DNA of 64,000 nt, from NCBI GenBank assembly GCA_964035545.1, contig OZ037768.1, positions 19,962,700-20,026,699 of the forward strand. The letters run 5' to 3'. The notes beneath the pieces are model-generated. The model had not been told where the DNA came from, ran no database searches, and was given only the letters and a program-made list of their open reading frames with translations. Shown in pieces: positions 39,001 through 54,000 of this stretch (position 1 is the stretch's first letter; every line of letters begins with the position of its first letter). Position numbers and translations under genes: made by a program. Origin of the DNA: Bugula neritina (lineage: Eukaryota; Bryozoa; Gymnolaemata; Cheilostomatida; Bugulidae).

Positions 39001-42000
39001 GTTTGTCCCAACTGTTCAGCTACAGTGACATGCTCTCTGAATGTTGATGGTAGTACTGGTGTATTTGACATGTTCTGGAATGTAACAGAAGAACAGAAAC
39101 TCTACTGTCAAGGTATCATGACTCATTCTTTTACTAATCATGTTCTGCTGGTTTAATTGTAATTACTATAGCAAATTGTGTCTTAATAATACAGTGAGGA
39201 TTTAATTTCGCTGTCATGTTGTCTATCAAACAATTTTTATATTTTTACATCTTACTGATTATCATGTAAATGATGGGTTTTCAATTCCTTAGATCATGTG
39301 ATTTGTGATCCCAAGAGCTTGAACTGGTCAGAGATGGGTTTACCAAGTTCTGTGGAACCACTCGATTCTGTGGATTTTGTTTTATCTGGTACTAAGTTGT
39401 TTTACCAATGTGGCTCTGATAAGATTGGAGTATCTACTAGTGGAAGGATGTTGATGTTTGGATCAATTGTTTGCAGGTAAATTTTTTAGGGACTTGTTAC
39501 ACAGACATCAACTTTCAATATTGAATGAAGTTAGGTGCATACAATAAGATACAACTAGATACATGAGTGTCCTCTTTCCAGTTCTAAAGGCAAATGGATT
39601 GTTGGTGACCCAGAGAACACGATTACCAGCTGTATTAATCGTACCACATCAGAAATTAACCTGGCTATTAATAAAACTACAGACATTAGTTCCATCTCAT
39701 CTGGGAATCTTTCATATTTTGTTGATGGATTATTTGATACTTCTGGAAGTTCTGTCGAGATTCTGTCTACAGACAGTGAAGCTAACCAGTGGTGGAAGAT
39801 TGACTTGTTTGCTATATATGGTATCCGTGAAGTCATTCTCTATGCCTCTAATGGTAAGGCTTCATGCTTACATATAATTAACTACAGAACGCCTGATAAA
39901 ATGTTAGTGTAATTCTGTAACACCTTTCATATCCAATTTCTAGACACACTGCACACCATTCAACAACTACACATACTGACATCTGTTGCCACATACCCTG
40001 ACAGTGTACCTTCAGTTAATAGTGATTCATGGAACTCAATACATGTATATGATGGACCACCCACACATTGGGTTGTCAATGTACAGTTTACATATAGAGC
40101 ACCTGCTAGGCATGTCGCTCTGTTGTCTCTATATGATGAAGGATTTGGTCTACAGGAAGTGGAGATTTTTGGGACAGGTTAGTAAATCTGAATACAGGTT
40201 CAGGTATGCTAATACCTCTTAATTTCTACAGAGATTCGATTTACTAAATTTGGTATTAAGCTGTGAAGTTGTATTGATTTGTGGTGATTATTTTATAGAG
40301 AATCTTGCTATTTCGAGACCAACAGCAACTAGCAGCGTGTCAGCACATAGCTTCTTCGCCGTTGATAGTTTCATTGGGACTTATGGGCTTTTTGCATCTG
40401 AACTTGGCGAAGGACAGTGGTTTATGGTGAATTTGGTGAATCAGTTCTATCTCGGATCTGTCTTTATTTACACCAATGGTTTGTATACATTCAACACTAG
40501 AGCTTACTCTCATGTTTTTTATGTTTATACTTTGTATTTACTTTGAATTAAAGATATCTTTTAAATTGATTAACCTTGCTGCACACATTTTAAAAAATAT
40601 GTAATTTGTTTAGAATTATCTATGGATGATGCTATTCTCTACACACTTGATGAGTTGCATCCAGAACACTGGAATGTTGATCCTTCTTTATGGCCAGATA
40701 ACGTCACCGTCAGCCAATATTCAACAAGTGTTTACTATGTTGTACTCAACAAAATTTTAGTCCAAGGGTTAGCTGTTTACAACAATTTGGAAGATAGACT
40801 AGTTATAGAAGAGATTGTAGTTTTTGGATTTCCACCTTCAGGTAATGAAGCCTTTCCTATACTTTTCATGCTGATTACAAACCAAATTGAGCCAAGAAAC
40901 TGTTAAGTCAATGTTCACTTGATCTAACTACTTTGATGACAATTTTGATGACATTTTTCCTTAGCTATGTGTATGGTATCGAACATCGGCCTGTCCTTAC
41001 CCGAGTTGGATGTAGAGAACAGACTTTTACTTCAAAACATGAGTTTTCTGGAGCCCGGAGAAGAATTATCTGTTTCTTGTGCCAGCGGCAAAAGTCCAAA
41101 TATCACTCAACTGAATCAGCCATTTGTTGAAAACATTAAATGCCGGTATGTTCCTCTAAATTTGCGTTTATACCTCTACTGAAAAATTTTCCAAGTTCCA
41201 GTTACTAACACTTGTCCGAGTACCCCTTTATAGTCAAACTGAAAATCGTTGAAATCATATTGAGGCGGAAAGCTTGCTTTCTAAAATTGAAATCTGACTC
41301 GCATAATCGTTATTTGTTGCCCTTTCTTTAAACGTCGTGAATTATTGAAGCTGACAGCATAGGCGATATAATTATTAACATATATAAGTGCGTCGTCTAA
41401 TCACCAAAGTCATAACTGAATAAAGATGTTTACAGGGAGTTATTACTTCTATTCTGAAATCGGCCGATTAAGTTATCACAATACAAAAGTTTCTACGTTT
41501 GGCTTTTACAATGCAATGCAACCCTGAGAAATGTCAACCCCGCCAAATTGAATTTCTTACCTAAAATCGTAACGGTATAAAGGCAACTTAAGTGTCAATT
41601 TCAGTAAATTTTTCATTAGCAATTGTCGTGGATGCCATCCTTTATTTAATATACTAACATCGTGATGAACTCATTTGTTAAAAATGCTATTGCTTTAAAT
41701 ATTCGCGAGCATAAATCGATTGAAATTTACTTGATTTTCATTATGTTTTCCTTTGTTTGTCATCAACCTAAATTTATAATAGAAGAGTACATCAATAACA
41801 GTGACCTTGTTATGTGAGTTCTTTATTATGTGAATCTCTAATTTTTTCATATTTCAAGTGGAAATAATGTGTGGCTCAGAGGAGAACCGGCCTTAAAGTA
41901 TGAATGCATGGGTAAGATATGTTTAATGGTTACACACTCATCTGTATCGTATGATGAACTCATCCATTCTTTTGTGATTTGAATTTCGTAAGTTTCGATG

Positions 42001-45000
42001 CACTACTGCTGGGATTATTATTGACTGTATAAAGTTTAGTTATTTAACAAACCCTGCTTTCTTCATTAAATTTATTTTTATCTACTAATATGGACTGGTA
42101 ACATTTTTGGTTTGAAACTGATCATTTGTTTATCATAAATGAGAAAGCTTCTAGCAACTTATCAACTTATTGCCTTACTCCTTTATAGTGTTTATGTGAA
42201 GCCTGTGCCCTCAATAGTTTATATCCATTTATAGATATAGCCTGTGAACCACCATCAAACGGTTCACTGTACGAGTACTCTGGTAATGTCACAATAGATA
42301 ACTTGATACCTTTAAATCAGACTCTACTGCTAACATGTGATAATGGAATATCATATGAATCTCAGTGCAATAAAAATGGCAATATGAGAATTGGACAGTG
42401 GATTCCCCCTCTCACTTGTGGTATGTTTTTGCAATATTCTTTTAAATTTTATAATAGTCACTCGAAATTAGTTTTGGCGCTTAGTCATAAGAGTCAATAA
42501 TTTAAAATTTAAATGTCATATGCGTTATTTACAGAAAATCAAACCTGCAGCTATAACCAGCAGCCATCTGTTTGGGGCGAGGAACATGAAAAGAATAGAG
42601 AATATTTGGCAAGCAATGACAGGTTGTTGGTTGGAGAATCGGCTACATTCCAATGTTCAGAAGCTTACGTTGGTCAGCCTGCTCAATATACTTGTACTGT
42701 GTAAGTAGGATCTCCTAAAACTATAGCATGTGAAGTTTTTCTTACTTGTGGTTGTCGTCATTAACTGCCAATTTTGTATCTTGTAGTAACGCTCACGGCA
42801 ATGCAGAATTTCAACCCAAATCCGATGAAACGGTTCCACTATGCAGAGGTATGTTTTCTTCAAGTTTTAATTCATGTGAGAAGTGTTTTTGCAGAATGCT
42901 CATGATAATGCATAATTGCAGTCCATTTCGAATGAAGTGATTCCAACGTGCAATAGTGAGTTATTTCTAAGTTTTAACTTAATTTATAGTTTATGTGTAT
43001 CGAGGTATTGTTTACTAGCCAAAGCCAAGGTGTGTATTTTGTAAATAAATAGTTTTTCTGCATGTTTTACCCACCTTTAACAGAAATACGCTGTCAAGCA
43101 CCTGCTATAAGTACAGAAGGTCATATAACATACAGTCAAACACTTGACTGGGAGTGTCATCAGAATGGAGGTTCTTGTCAACTAAATGAAAGAGTTAAAG
43201 TCTTCTGTTCACATGATGATACGACTCCAACTCATCATTTCTGTCAGTTATCAGATAACAACACTGCTCAATGGTTTCCTTTGCTCTCTTGTGGTGAGAT
43301 ATACTTCGTCTATAATTATTTATTCATGCTTGAAAGAACACAGCAAGTTGCTTGGGCGCGATGTAGATTAGAAAAGTTGCATGCAAAATTAAATGAACAT
43401 CAATGAACACGTTGCCACTAACATGTCAGTCGGTAGCAAAACAAACTTATTTATTCACGCTTGAAAGAAAATAGCATTATTAGATTATAAGAAATGCATG
43501 CAAAAATGAATGAACATCAATGAACACATTGGCGCTCACATGTTAGTTGCCTGCAAAAAAAAATTTCTCTACGATTTTGACCAAAAATAGATAAATATAG
43601 GTAGCTGTAGCATCTTGACATTTTATCAAACTTATTCTGTTCATGGAAATTGTTTTGCTCATGGTACATGATATTAGGTAGATGATTCATTTCATTGACT
43701 TTGATTTGATTACTGCTGACTTTCAATGAAGAGTTTTCACACTAAAAGGCTGAAATGCTGAATAACAGAATTATGTATGTATTTTTGTGGTTGCCAGCAA
43801 ACTACAATTTCTTTGTAACTGACAAAAACTAAAAATCTGGCTAAAGTGTTTTGGCTAAGGCATCTTGACTGTGTTATCTAAATTTTATATTTATAGAAAT
43901 TGTGTTGCTTTTGGTACACAAACTTTGTTAGCCAATTCACGCTATTGAATTTGATATGCATAATAGTTACTGCTGATTTTTAAATGAAAGTTTTCATGTT
44001 GAGTAACTGAAATGTGTAATTTTAGAAAACAAGGAGTTATCCTGTGGAATTCCTGGTGATATCTTTGGTATGACATGTACAGGTTCAACTTTGTCAGCTG
44101 ACACTCCTGACTGGCAGCGTTACCCTGATGGCACAGAACTTCCTTGTAGTTGTCAGTCTGGATTTCATCAAGGTGAGTAAAACTGGGACGTATTTAACTA
44201 TAACAAATATTCATTGAGTAACTTGCACTGTGGTTTTTGATCGAATGGCTTTTCAACAATCTGAATTTGTTGCAATTTCTTTATTTTTAGTTTCTGAAGA
44301 GCCAATCATTGTATGTAATGGGACAAGCAGGCAGTGGACACCAACATATGGAATGCCTTGCATTGGTAAATATATTGAAGACTCCTGCTTAAGTGTTTTC
44401 AATCATATGTAAGCAGTATTATATTTTACTTGCTTTATTTTGCACCCGATTCCTGTTTGTGCAGCTGATACCAACCTGTCAAACCTAACAGAAGATTCAA
44501 AGTCGCAGCTAATCAGTTTAGACAATGGACTTCATCTACTTGTGGAATGTAATGAAAATAGCTCCATGTCACCATCTTATCCTTCTAGAAGGGAACTTCT
44601 TGAGGTTCAGAATTTGACAGATTCTCCTATCAACTGTTACAGTAAGTGAAGTTATTAACTTGCAGCTGAAGTAATACTGGATGTTGATTATGGAATACTT
44701 TTATGTCTTCATGTTTACAGTTTCTATAAATGTCACCAACTTTTAATTTATAGCCGGATGCCAAGCAAATGATATAAAGTCAGCAATTCAATATTCGCGG
44801 TTAATTCCTCATCACCATGTTTATTCTATTGGAGCTGAAGTTGTAATAGGTTGTCAGGAGGGGAAAGCAATAGACAATGAATTTGGTAAATACTTTTGTA
44901 CATTAGCTTATGGAAGATATTGTGCATATTGTGTATTATATTATGTGTAATGTAGATATTACATTAGAACAATATTGTGTTTATTGTTTCTTAGGCTATG

Positions 45001-48000
45001 TTGTTGCTAAATGCGAGCTGACTGCAAATCAAGCAGTTGAATGGTCATTTCCTTCTAACCTGTCTTGTAAAAGTAAGTTTTTATGTTCTTTGATTTCATC
45101 AACAAAATATGAATTCCGCATATAAATTACTCTTGAATCATTCCAACTGTTTCTGTTGTTGAGTTAACATTATTATTTTTTAGACTTCATATTTCATTCA
45201 TCATCAACAACAACTTTAAGGAATCACAAGTAAGTTAGAGAGCAATTGTGTTATATTTTTATGTATATAGTTGATTTTGTGTATATAATTTTGATTTTTC
45301 TATTATTCAGTCACATAATTTCTCTGTCACATCTTACAAGTTTTTAGTTCATATGTTGCAAAAGTTTATGACTCTTTGGTATTTGTAGGAACCTTGGGCC
45401 ACTGGAGTATTCAGGTCTGTTGGGTTTATTTTATTATCTCCTCGTGTCTGTAATAAAAGTAGATGAAGATGCAGTTTCTTATTAATTAATTTTCGCAACA
45501 AAAGATATCTTTTTAATTAATTCTTTCTTAGTCTAAAGTTTGCTCCAACCTTATATCCTGTTTACAACTGTTTCATGGTGTGTAACCTTGAAAAAAACTT
45601 TTCTCTATAAAATTAAAACTACAAAAATATGCAGATTTTGATGTGTGTAGTACATTTCATAGACAAGTTAACAAAGATAGCTATCCAAGTAGAAGTCAGT
45701 TCAAATGCCGGTCATAAAAACAGACTAACCGACACTGCTCTGAGCAACTCCTGGGTTTCTGAAGCTACTTCACAACAATGGCTTATGGCAACATGGACTG
45801 GGATATATACTGTAACCGTTATTAGACTCTATTTACCAGGGATACTAGGTAAATCAGTTAATTCATAAACCAGTGGATGTTTTACAAGTAACAATAGTAA
45901 CCTTCATGTTTCAATTATATTTCTACATGCAACTTTGATGTTATAAACGAATACTATAATGGTTTATTGACCTTTCGTGTTATGTCCTGCACACTTGTGT
46001 TGTAGCGAACATTCATGTGATGTCCACGATGGTATCCAACACCACAGACCCACCTTCTATAAACAGTAATAGTTGGTTATTAGATGAATACATAGAGGGT
46101 GCATTTACACAGAATATTACAGACCTCCACTATGATGTAGGAGATATAGTGGGATACGCCGTAGCTCTTCTGTCTGGATACAGTGAAGGGTTGGGAGTGA
46201 AAGAGCTAGAGGTTTATGGCATTGGTGAGATCCAAACTAATTTGGTTATACATTTGAATATTGTTCATCAACAGTACTTTATAAGCAGCATAGAAATTGC
46301 AGATCCATTTTTTTCCAGTTTAAGTTGGCAATTTTCAATTAAATGTAGTGCTTTCTGGTAGTATAATATGTTAGTATTGTAGGTAACCTCTTAACTAACC
46401 AACATTCCGTCTCATCTAAGAGTGGAAATCCGAACCTTGCAGTAGATGGATTGTTAGTGAGAGTTCCAGAAATTACATCTGTATTCAGATCAGATCCTGG
46501 TCTGAATGAGTGGTGGTCTGTGTTTCTTGGAGATGTCTACCAGATTGGTGTTATATCTGTCATCAACACTGACAATGGTGAGATTGAAGACCTTGTTTTC
46601 ATAGACTTGTGTCTGTACATATCAATATTTACTACTTTCTGTGCTGTATTACACATCAGTCATGACGATCTTTAGTTCATGTTCTGAATAGAATTTTAAA
46701 CTAATTGTTTTGAGTCATCGTTTAACTGAATCGATATTGATATATACACAGCTTATATGTTTAACTGTGCTACAAACAAATGTCAAACAATAAAACTAAC
46801 AAACTTGCATTTTTAGATCTAGGCCTGCCGATAAGGATTCTGCTAGCCATAAAAACCAATGATTCTTGGAATGAAGTTCATGTTCAGGAGAGACCAGTTT
46901 TACATGCAATGGTTCTGAAATTTTCTCCTACAATCAGTGCCTCACACATTGCTCTGTTACATGCAGGAAATGGAACTTTGGTTATAGAAGAGGTCTTTGT
47001 TATTGGTTACAGACTAGGTAAATGTTTTTACCATAATCAGTTTTAACACGCATTGCTGTACCATGAGAAATATTACTCCTGTTTAATGTATGCATTTAAT
47101 GGCATAAAATTTGTAATTTACCTGTATAGATGACTACACTGCATTACCGACTACCACCATTCAGCCTGGAACACATGGAAATACAGTTTGGTTGACAGTC
47201 AACTTGGGGGTTTCAAGACGAGTTTACTCTATCATTGTCTTTTTCGATAGCTCTAGTAAGTGGACAGTTTCTATGTTTTATTTTTTTTCTTTTCTGGTTT
47301 TTATTTTTTTTTTGCAGCTATTTAAGTCAGGTGCCAATATTCATTGCCCACTGGATATATATGTTGAACGGTTTATTGATGTCTATATATACCACATCAT
47401 GCTCTATGTTTGTACTCTACTTTATTGTTGATTATATTTAATTAATCTTTCCTTGAATTGAAAATTTAAAAAATATAAAGAGAGCTAGCTGTATGGAACT
47501 TGTGTGTTGTGTTTGTAGATTCTCCTAGCAGTACAGCTGATGTGCATGTACTAACATCTCAAGCTAAATCTATTAAGAACATTGTATTGGTGAATGACCG
47601 AGTCTGGTCGAGAAGATCTTTGGAAAAACTTAGAGCTCCATATGGAGTTGTGTCACTGAGTCCTCCTCAGTATATTCAACACGTTGCTCTACTCACAGCT
47701 TCTGATAGTAACTTACGAATTTCTGAAGTGATGGTTCTTGGAAGAGGTTAGTGAAGTATTCTGTATGTCAATATCAATATTTAGAAACTGATATTTTGTG
47801 TGTTGCGCTTGTAAACTGAGTAAAGCTTTTGTGATTTGGGCAAAGTGTCACAATCCTTTGCCTACCCTAGTTGTTCTCTTGCATTTTATATGTTGACTTT
47901 TTAAGCAAGTTGCTGTGTAACAGAGGTATATTGTATTGTATGTTCTGTTTCTAGGACAAGGGTGTATGTTTAAAACTGGTATGGAGAATTTTGCTTCCTA

Positions 48001-51000
48001 TGCTGAAGATAACTTTGACTTGAACAACAGGCATGTTGGTAGTAGTTTTAATCTGGATTGTAAATCAAAACTATGGCAGAAGAAGTGTGAAAACTGTTCC
48101 TCAAAAGTATTCTGTGTGTACGAGATTGGCAGTGATGGAACCAGCTTTGATATGGTGTGGGATGTGACTGAGCAGCAGAAACTCTACTGTAGAAGTATGC
48201 CTCTACTTTTAATCTCAATTCTAACATCAAACCAATCAATACAGTATTTATTTTAACAAGTTCACATGTTGTAGTTTTCAAAAACTTCTATGTTTTCAGA
48301 TTCTAGTGTATGTCTGGTCAGTGATATTCAGTTCTCTGCTATTTCTCTTCCTTCTCACTTTTCTATAAGATCTGAGGCTGAGTATATTTTTCCCGGAGAT
48401 TCTATTTCTGTCTATTGTCCTGATTCATCAGCAACACCACGTTACACACTGCTTTGCTCGTAAGTTTATTAATAAAGTGTATCCAATTACCTGCTATTAT
48501 AAGCATTTAATTAAACTGCTACATTTAATACCTATTATGTTATACAATGCAGGTCTTCATTAACATGGCAACTGGAATCAAATTTCTCGATGTCTTGTCC
48601 ACAAGAAGACATGACTGGCAAGAACTTGGCTTCTTTGGGCTCTGCCACTCAGAGTTCAATATCTCTAGGAAGTGCTGATGTAGCGATTGATGGTGTATTT
48701 AATTTTACTAGAGGTGTTGACGTGTACACAGCAACTTTGTGGGCACCTGACCAATGGTGGAAAGTAGATCTTGGTCATATCATTGCACTATCTCAGGTCG
48801 TCGTCGCCTTCCCTTATGATCAAGGTTTGTTGAATCAAATCATTTTACATAGAAAAAATAGCATACAAGTTGCTATATTTTGTTATTTAGAATACTTCCA
48901 TTCAGCTGTTGATAAATTCACAGCACTACTTATCTATTTTACTTATGGTTTTGGTTTTGCATTGTTTTGGGACGCTTTAGATTATATTTTGTTCATGAAC
49001 TATGTTTTAACATAGTTCATGCTCTCTATTTATTATGTAATATTTCAGATACTTACAATTGGAGCCTTAGTTTTTTCATAAAAACTTCAGTTTTGGTAGA
49101 ATATCATTCTGATATTTCTCGAGATACGCCCTTCTATTATTATTCATATTTGTACGAGGGAACTACCACTAAACCGATCCTCATTATGAATTTACCTGAG
49201 AACGCACCTGCTAGACACGTTGCAATATTATCACTCCAGAACTCTTCATTAGCTCTGCAAGAGGTTCAGGTGTTTGGTAAAAGTATGTACTCAAATATAT
49301 TGCTCTTTAAAGTTCATGTACTGTTTTATAACTTTGCCAAAGTTTCTCTGTCTTAATTACAGCTATTGAAACATGCAAATTGTTTAGAACTCATGTAGCA
49401 TTCATCAACATGTTTGGACTTTCGGTAATTGTTTTATGATGTTACTTCATTGCAGGTGTTGAAATGTGCAAGTTTTTTCTATTAACAGATTCGTACTATT
49501 AAAACTTGTCTTTTTGTTCAGATCTTTTTATCGTGGGTTTCAACTATTTATATTTCCCTTATGATTATCTTTATTCCGTCATTGTGTAAATTGTAATGTG
49601 TATATAAACAAGAAAATGTAAATCCTGCTTTTGGTGGCACTCAATTATAGATAATTATGAAGAAATTATCTGTTTAGGTAGCTTGGCTCGGTTTGGTGCT
49701 GTATCAAGTAGCACCAGTTCTCCCCTCAGTGGCTCTCACAAAGCCAATGATGAAGTGATTGGTTTACACAGGTACTTTATGTCGCAGCTTGAAGTTTCTA
49801 GGTCATGGTGGATGGTGGATCTTGATCACCTCTCGTGGTTATATTCAGTTTATATTTACCCAGCTGGTTAGTTCCTTTCAGTTTTACATAGTCTTGTCAG
49901 TTTTCCAGACACTGTTAGCATTTCTCTGCATACTCTGTCTTGTAGCCAGTCAATTTTTGAAGTGTTTTGTTTCCAGGTTTTCTTGATCAGCAATTTGATG
50001 TCTACACATCAGTGGATGAAGAGAGAAGCTGTTGGGGAGAAACTCCATTAACTTGTGCATCTATGTTTCTTGTGTTGAATGAAAGTACACTTGGCCTGTT
50101 GGAAGAATCTGTGTTGGCTAGAGTAGTAGCTGTAGTGTCTAAATCTTCTACACTAATACTTGAAGAAGTACTGATATTTGGTGAAACTCCTTCAAGTATG
50201 TGTATTGATTAAAGAAAGAGTTAACCTTTGTTTCACAATAATCAAAGTAACCTCGATAAACTTCATATTGTTTCACATTGAATTTTACAAACATTTCAAT
50301 AATTTTTATTAAAGTGGCAGCTCTTCTAATGACTCATTTTAGTACTTGTGATAGCTGTTCACAGCAAGCATGGATATAATCTTTTCAAAATTAATTTTGT
50401 TAAAATTGTAAACACGCGTGGACATGCTGTTTTAGAGAACCTTGCACTAGGGAAACCTACATCAAATAGAACTACTGCTGGAAATGAAGCTAGACTTGCT
50501 GTAGATGGCATGTGGAGTACATTTTATCAAAGTTTCCCTATTGGTACCCAGTGGTTGATAGTTGATCTGGAGACGTTTCATCTGATTAGTGAGATTGTTG
50601 TTTTCTGGCACCAAAACCAAACAGGTTTGTAGCAAGTGTTATTTTAAGTAGTATTTCAAAATGTCTGCATTTTTAAGGAGCATACCAAAATTAGGGTATA
50701 GGAAATTAGTTTACTTTCTAATCTCTCAGCACAAATTATGAAATCAGCATTAGTTGGTAAGTATGAACTTTATTATTTATATATAGTAATATACCTATAT
50801 AACTATTGTATTTATTGCTAAATAGCTAATATGCTAGTAGCTATAATAGCTATTATAAACTATCTGGAGTAATTTTCAATTTGCATGAATTTGTGTGGGA
50901 CAAAAAATAGTAATAAATTAATAATAGACATTATCTGTAATAAATACTTATTATCGAAATATTTTTTCCAACAGCAAGAAGTATAGAAAAAGCAAAATAA

Positions 51001-54000
51001 TTAAGTTAATGCAGATTAAAGAAATTTATTTATGTGCTAAATAACAAGCAATTGATCCAAGTTTATTTAAATGTACATATATTTCAATAATATTCAATTA
51101 AAATGCACATATAATATATATTGTATCAAAATAAATAGTGTCTAGCTGGGAAGCGTCCATGTGTGAAGTGTCTAAGTGGGAAATTTAGCCTATTCTTATA
51201 TCTGTCTACTTAAGATGAAACCTTCCTTTTATCAACTAAATATATTTTTCTTTCAACAATGAACTTATTTACAAATGCAGTCAAATCTTCTCCTCCACCA
51301 ATTCGCATAACAACGTCTCGGGACGATAAAGATCATGGAAAAATGTGTGACTTTGCCTGGACTGACGACTTCACAGAATCTTTGGACCATCCAGGCAATA
51401 GTTATTACAGATACGAGAAATGGAGGTTTGCCAGAAGAGTGAAGATATCTGTTCCCTTTGTTCGTGCTTATTTTGGACTTCACATTAGAGAGGTCTTGAT
51501 TTTTGGTAGTGGTAAGTTGTACTTTATACTTTTCAAAAAGTTTAAATGTTTTGCATTTTCTGTATATGAATGAGTAAGAAAAGTTTTGCAGAATAATAAT
51601 GGTATTTTACTGTACTTTTCTTGCGATATAATTTAGGATGTCTTTTTTACTATTTCACGTGTAACACTACAATCGCTTTTCAGATGATATCGGCAGTGTA
51701 TGCATGATGAAAGATATAGATTCTGACCTCCCTGAAGTTCATGTTGGTAGTAAGATTATACTAGAGTCAGTGTCTGACTATATCCGACCTGGAGAGAAAA
51801 TTTCTCTTGTCTGTCCTCAAGGTCAAGGTTTCAACACATCGTCTCAAAATCTCTCATTGGTTGAAACTCTAGTTTGCTCGTGAGTAATTCAATGGTTGAT
51901 TGTCAAATGGATTTGTTGTAAATGCCATTTATTTTCTGCCGTTATATTATATTCTAGTATTTTATGTAGTGGTGTTTAGTTAGGAAAAGTAATTGATTCT
52001 GACTTAGTATTCGATTTATTTTGATATATTTCAATTTTATGCAACTCTTGATCGTTTTGATAAATGCTTCTTTAAATCTTTAGGAGAGGAACCTGGGCAA
52101 GCCATGGAGAATCAATCAGTTGCATGGGTAAACTCACTACTTCTTGCTTCATTGAAAAGTGTTTTATAGTGTTGAGAAGTTTGTTATTATAATTGCTTCC
52201 AAGTTATTTGCATTTAATGTGACTGAGTTAGCAATATGTATCTCCATGCATCATGGTATGATTTGTATCTGTCTATAGATATAGCCTGTGAACCACCATC
52301 AAACAGTTCACTGTACGAGTACTCTGGTAGCGTCACAATAGATAACTTGATACCTCTAAATCAGACTCTACTGCTAACATGTGATAATGGAATATCATAT
52401 GAATCTCAGTGCAGTAAAAATGGTAACATGAGAATTGGACAGTGGATGCCCCCTCTCACTTGTGGTATGTTTTTTAGTCTTCTGCTAGTGAAAAGTGTCT
52501 GAGAACATGATTTTTGTAACTTTGAAACTAGAAACACGTCTGCAATAATTGGTTTTACAGACTACCAAGAATGCAGTTGGTTCAGTCAACCTGATATATG
52601 GGAAAGAGAGTTGGAGAAGTTTAGAATTGATAGAAAGCAAGAAAATATTATTCTCCTTCATAACTCTGTGGTGTTTAATTGTATGGAGGGTTACCATGGT
52701 AACACGGCTGAGTACATCTGCATGATGTAAGTCATTTTACAAGCGGTACTTTATAAATTTATAGATTGTGTCTCTAAGATTTATAATTTTTTCTAGGAAA
52801 GACAAAAATTATAAATATATTCTCCATATGGCTCCCTGCTTCTAACAACTAATGTCAACGTCTTTGTACTAATATACTCTTTCTTGTAAGTTTATTTCAA
52901 TACACTTTTTCATTTTATGGTTACATGTGTGTACTTACAGTGATTCATCTGGTCTAGTCTCATTGGCAGCTGTTCATCAAAGTTCTGACTCTTGTACTGG
53001 TCAGTATCAATTGCATTACATTTAGTTGCAATATATTTATTCCCGAGCTTATTAAAAAAAATATCCCTCTTCTTTAATGCTTTGATTTAGAGATCTTGTT
53101 TGCAATTTTCATTCTATTCTAATATTTACAGTGAATATGTGTCCTGCACCATCTGTTGCTCACTACGCTGGATACACCAAACAGTATACTGCTGACTGTA
53201 TAAATGGTAACTCGTGTCAAGTTAGAGAGACTGTGGAACTGAAGTGTACAGATGAGGAAACAGAACCTCTGAATAAACACATCTGTGAGAGTTCTTCTAA
53301 TCAGACAGACTGGCTCCCTCGGTCTACCTGTGGTAAGTTCTCTCTCTCTCTGGGGTGCAATTTTTCAACGAATCATCATTGGCTATGCCAAACGCGACTA
53401 TTCATTGTAAGATTGCTACAGTTCAATAACACTCACTGATGTAACACCTGATAAGCATGATTGTGCTTAAAACAATGACTTTATTATTTACTGTGATCTC
53501 TATGCATTACGTATAGGATATAGGGAAAAGTACGCAGGGAACCTGAAGTTTATAAAGCATATCATTTTTCTGCCATGTGTGGCAATAGCTATACTGTAAT
53601 AACTTGCATAGGCCTATACTATAATAAAAATACACATGGAGCTTAAAGTTTACAAAATATTTCAGTGTTTTGTCTTCCATTACACTAACCATACGATCAT
53701 TGGAAAGTCACAGGTCCTATTCTTTTAGATACACGTTGTGGTCTACCTCCAAGAATCTATGGTTTAGACTGTACAAATAACATACCTATAGAGTTGAACT
53801 CAGAACATCAGAAGTTTCCCAACAGTATGAGGATAGAATGTTCATGTCTGGCTGGTTTTGAACCAGTTAATATATCTCAACTTATTTACATGACTTGTAA
53901 TGGTGAAATTGGTGAATGGGTTCTTTCCTCCGTCAACCCATGCATCTGTAAGTCTTTTATTTTATCTGCATCTTGTTCTCATCTGCTTAGGTTATTTCAG

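Larger units (their letters stand above)
22746..40841 (+). repeat. Unit 2 of the 18-20 kb tandem repeat
   Basis: It has 51 exons and about 2,898 codons in the same order as unit 1. It carries a private LINE insertion in the CCP-e to f1 intron and a private CA-rich microsatellite within FTP8. CCP-a to -e are closer to unit 3 than to unit 1. It joins unit 1 and unit 3 through short, mutually similar introns. Confidence 0.92.
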
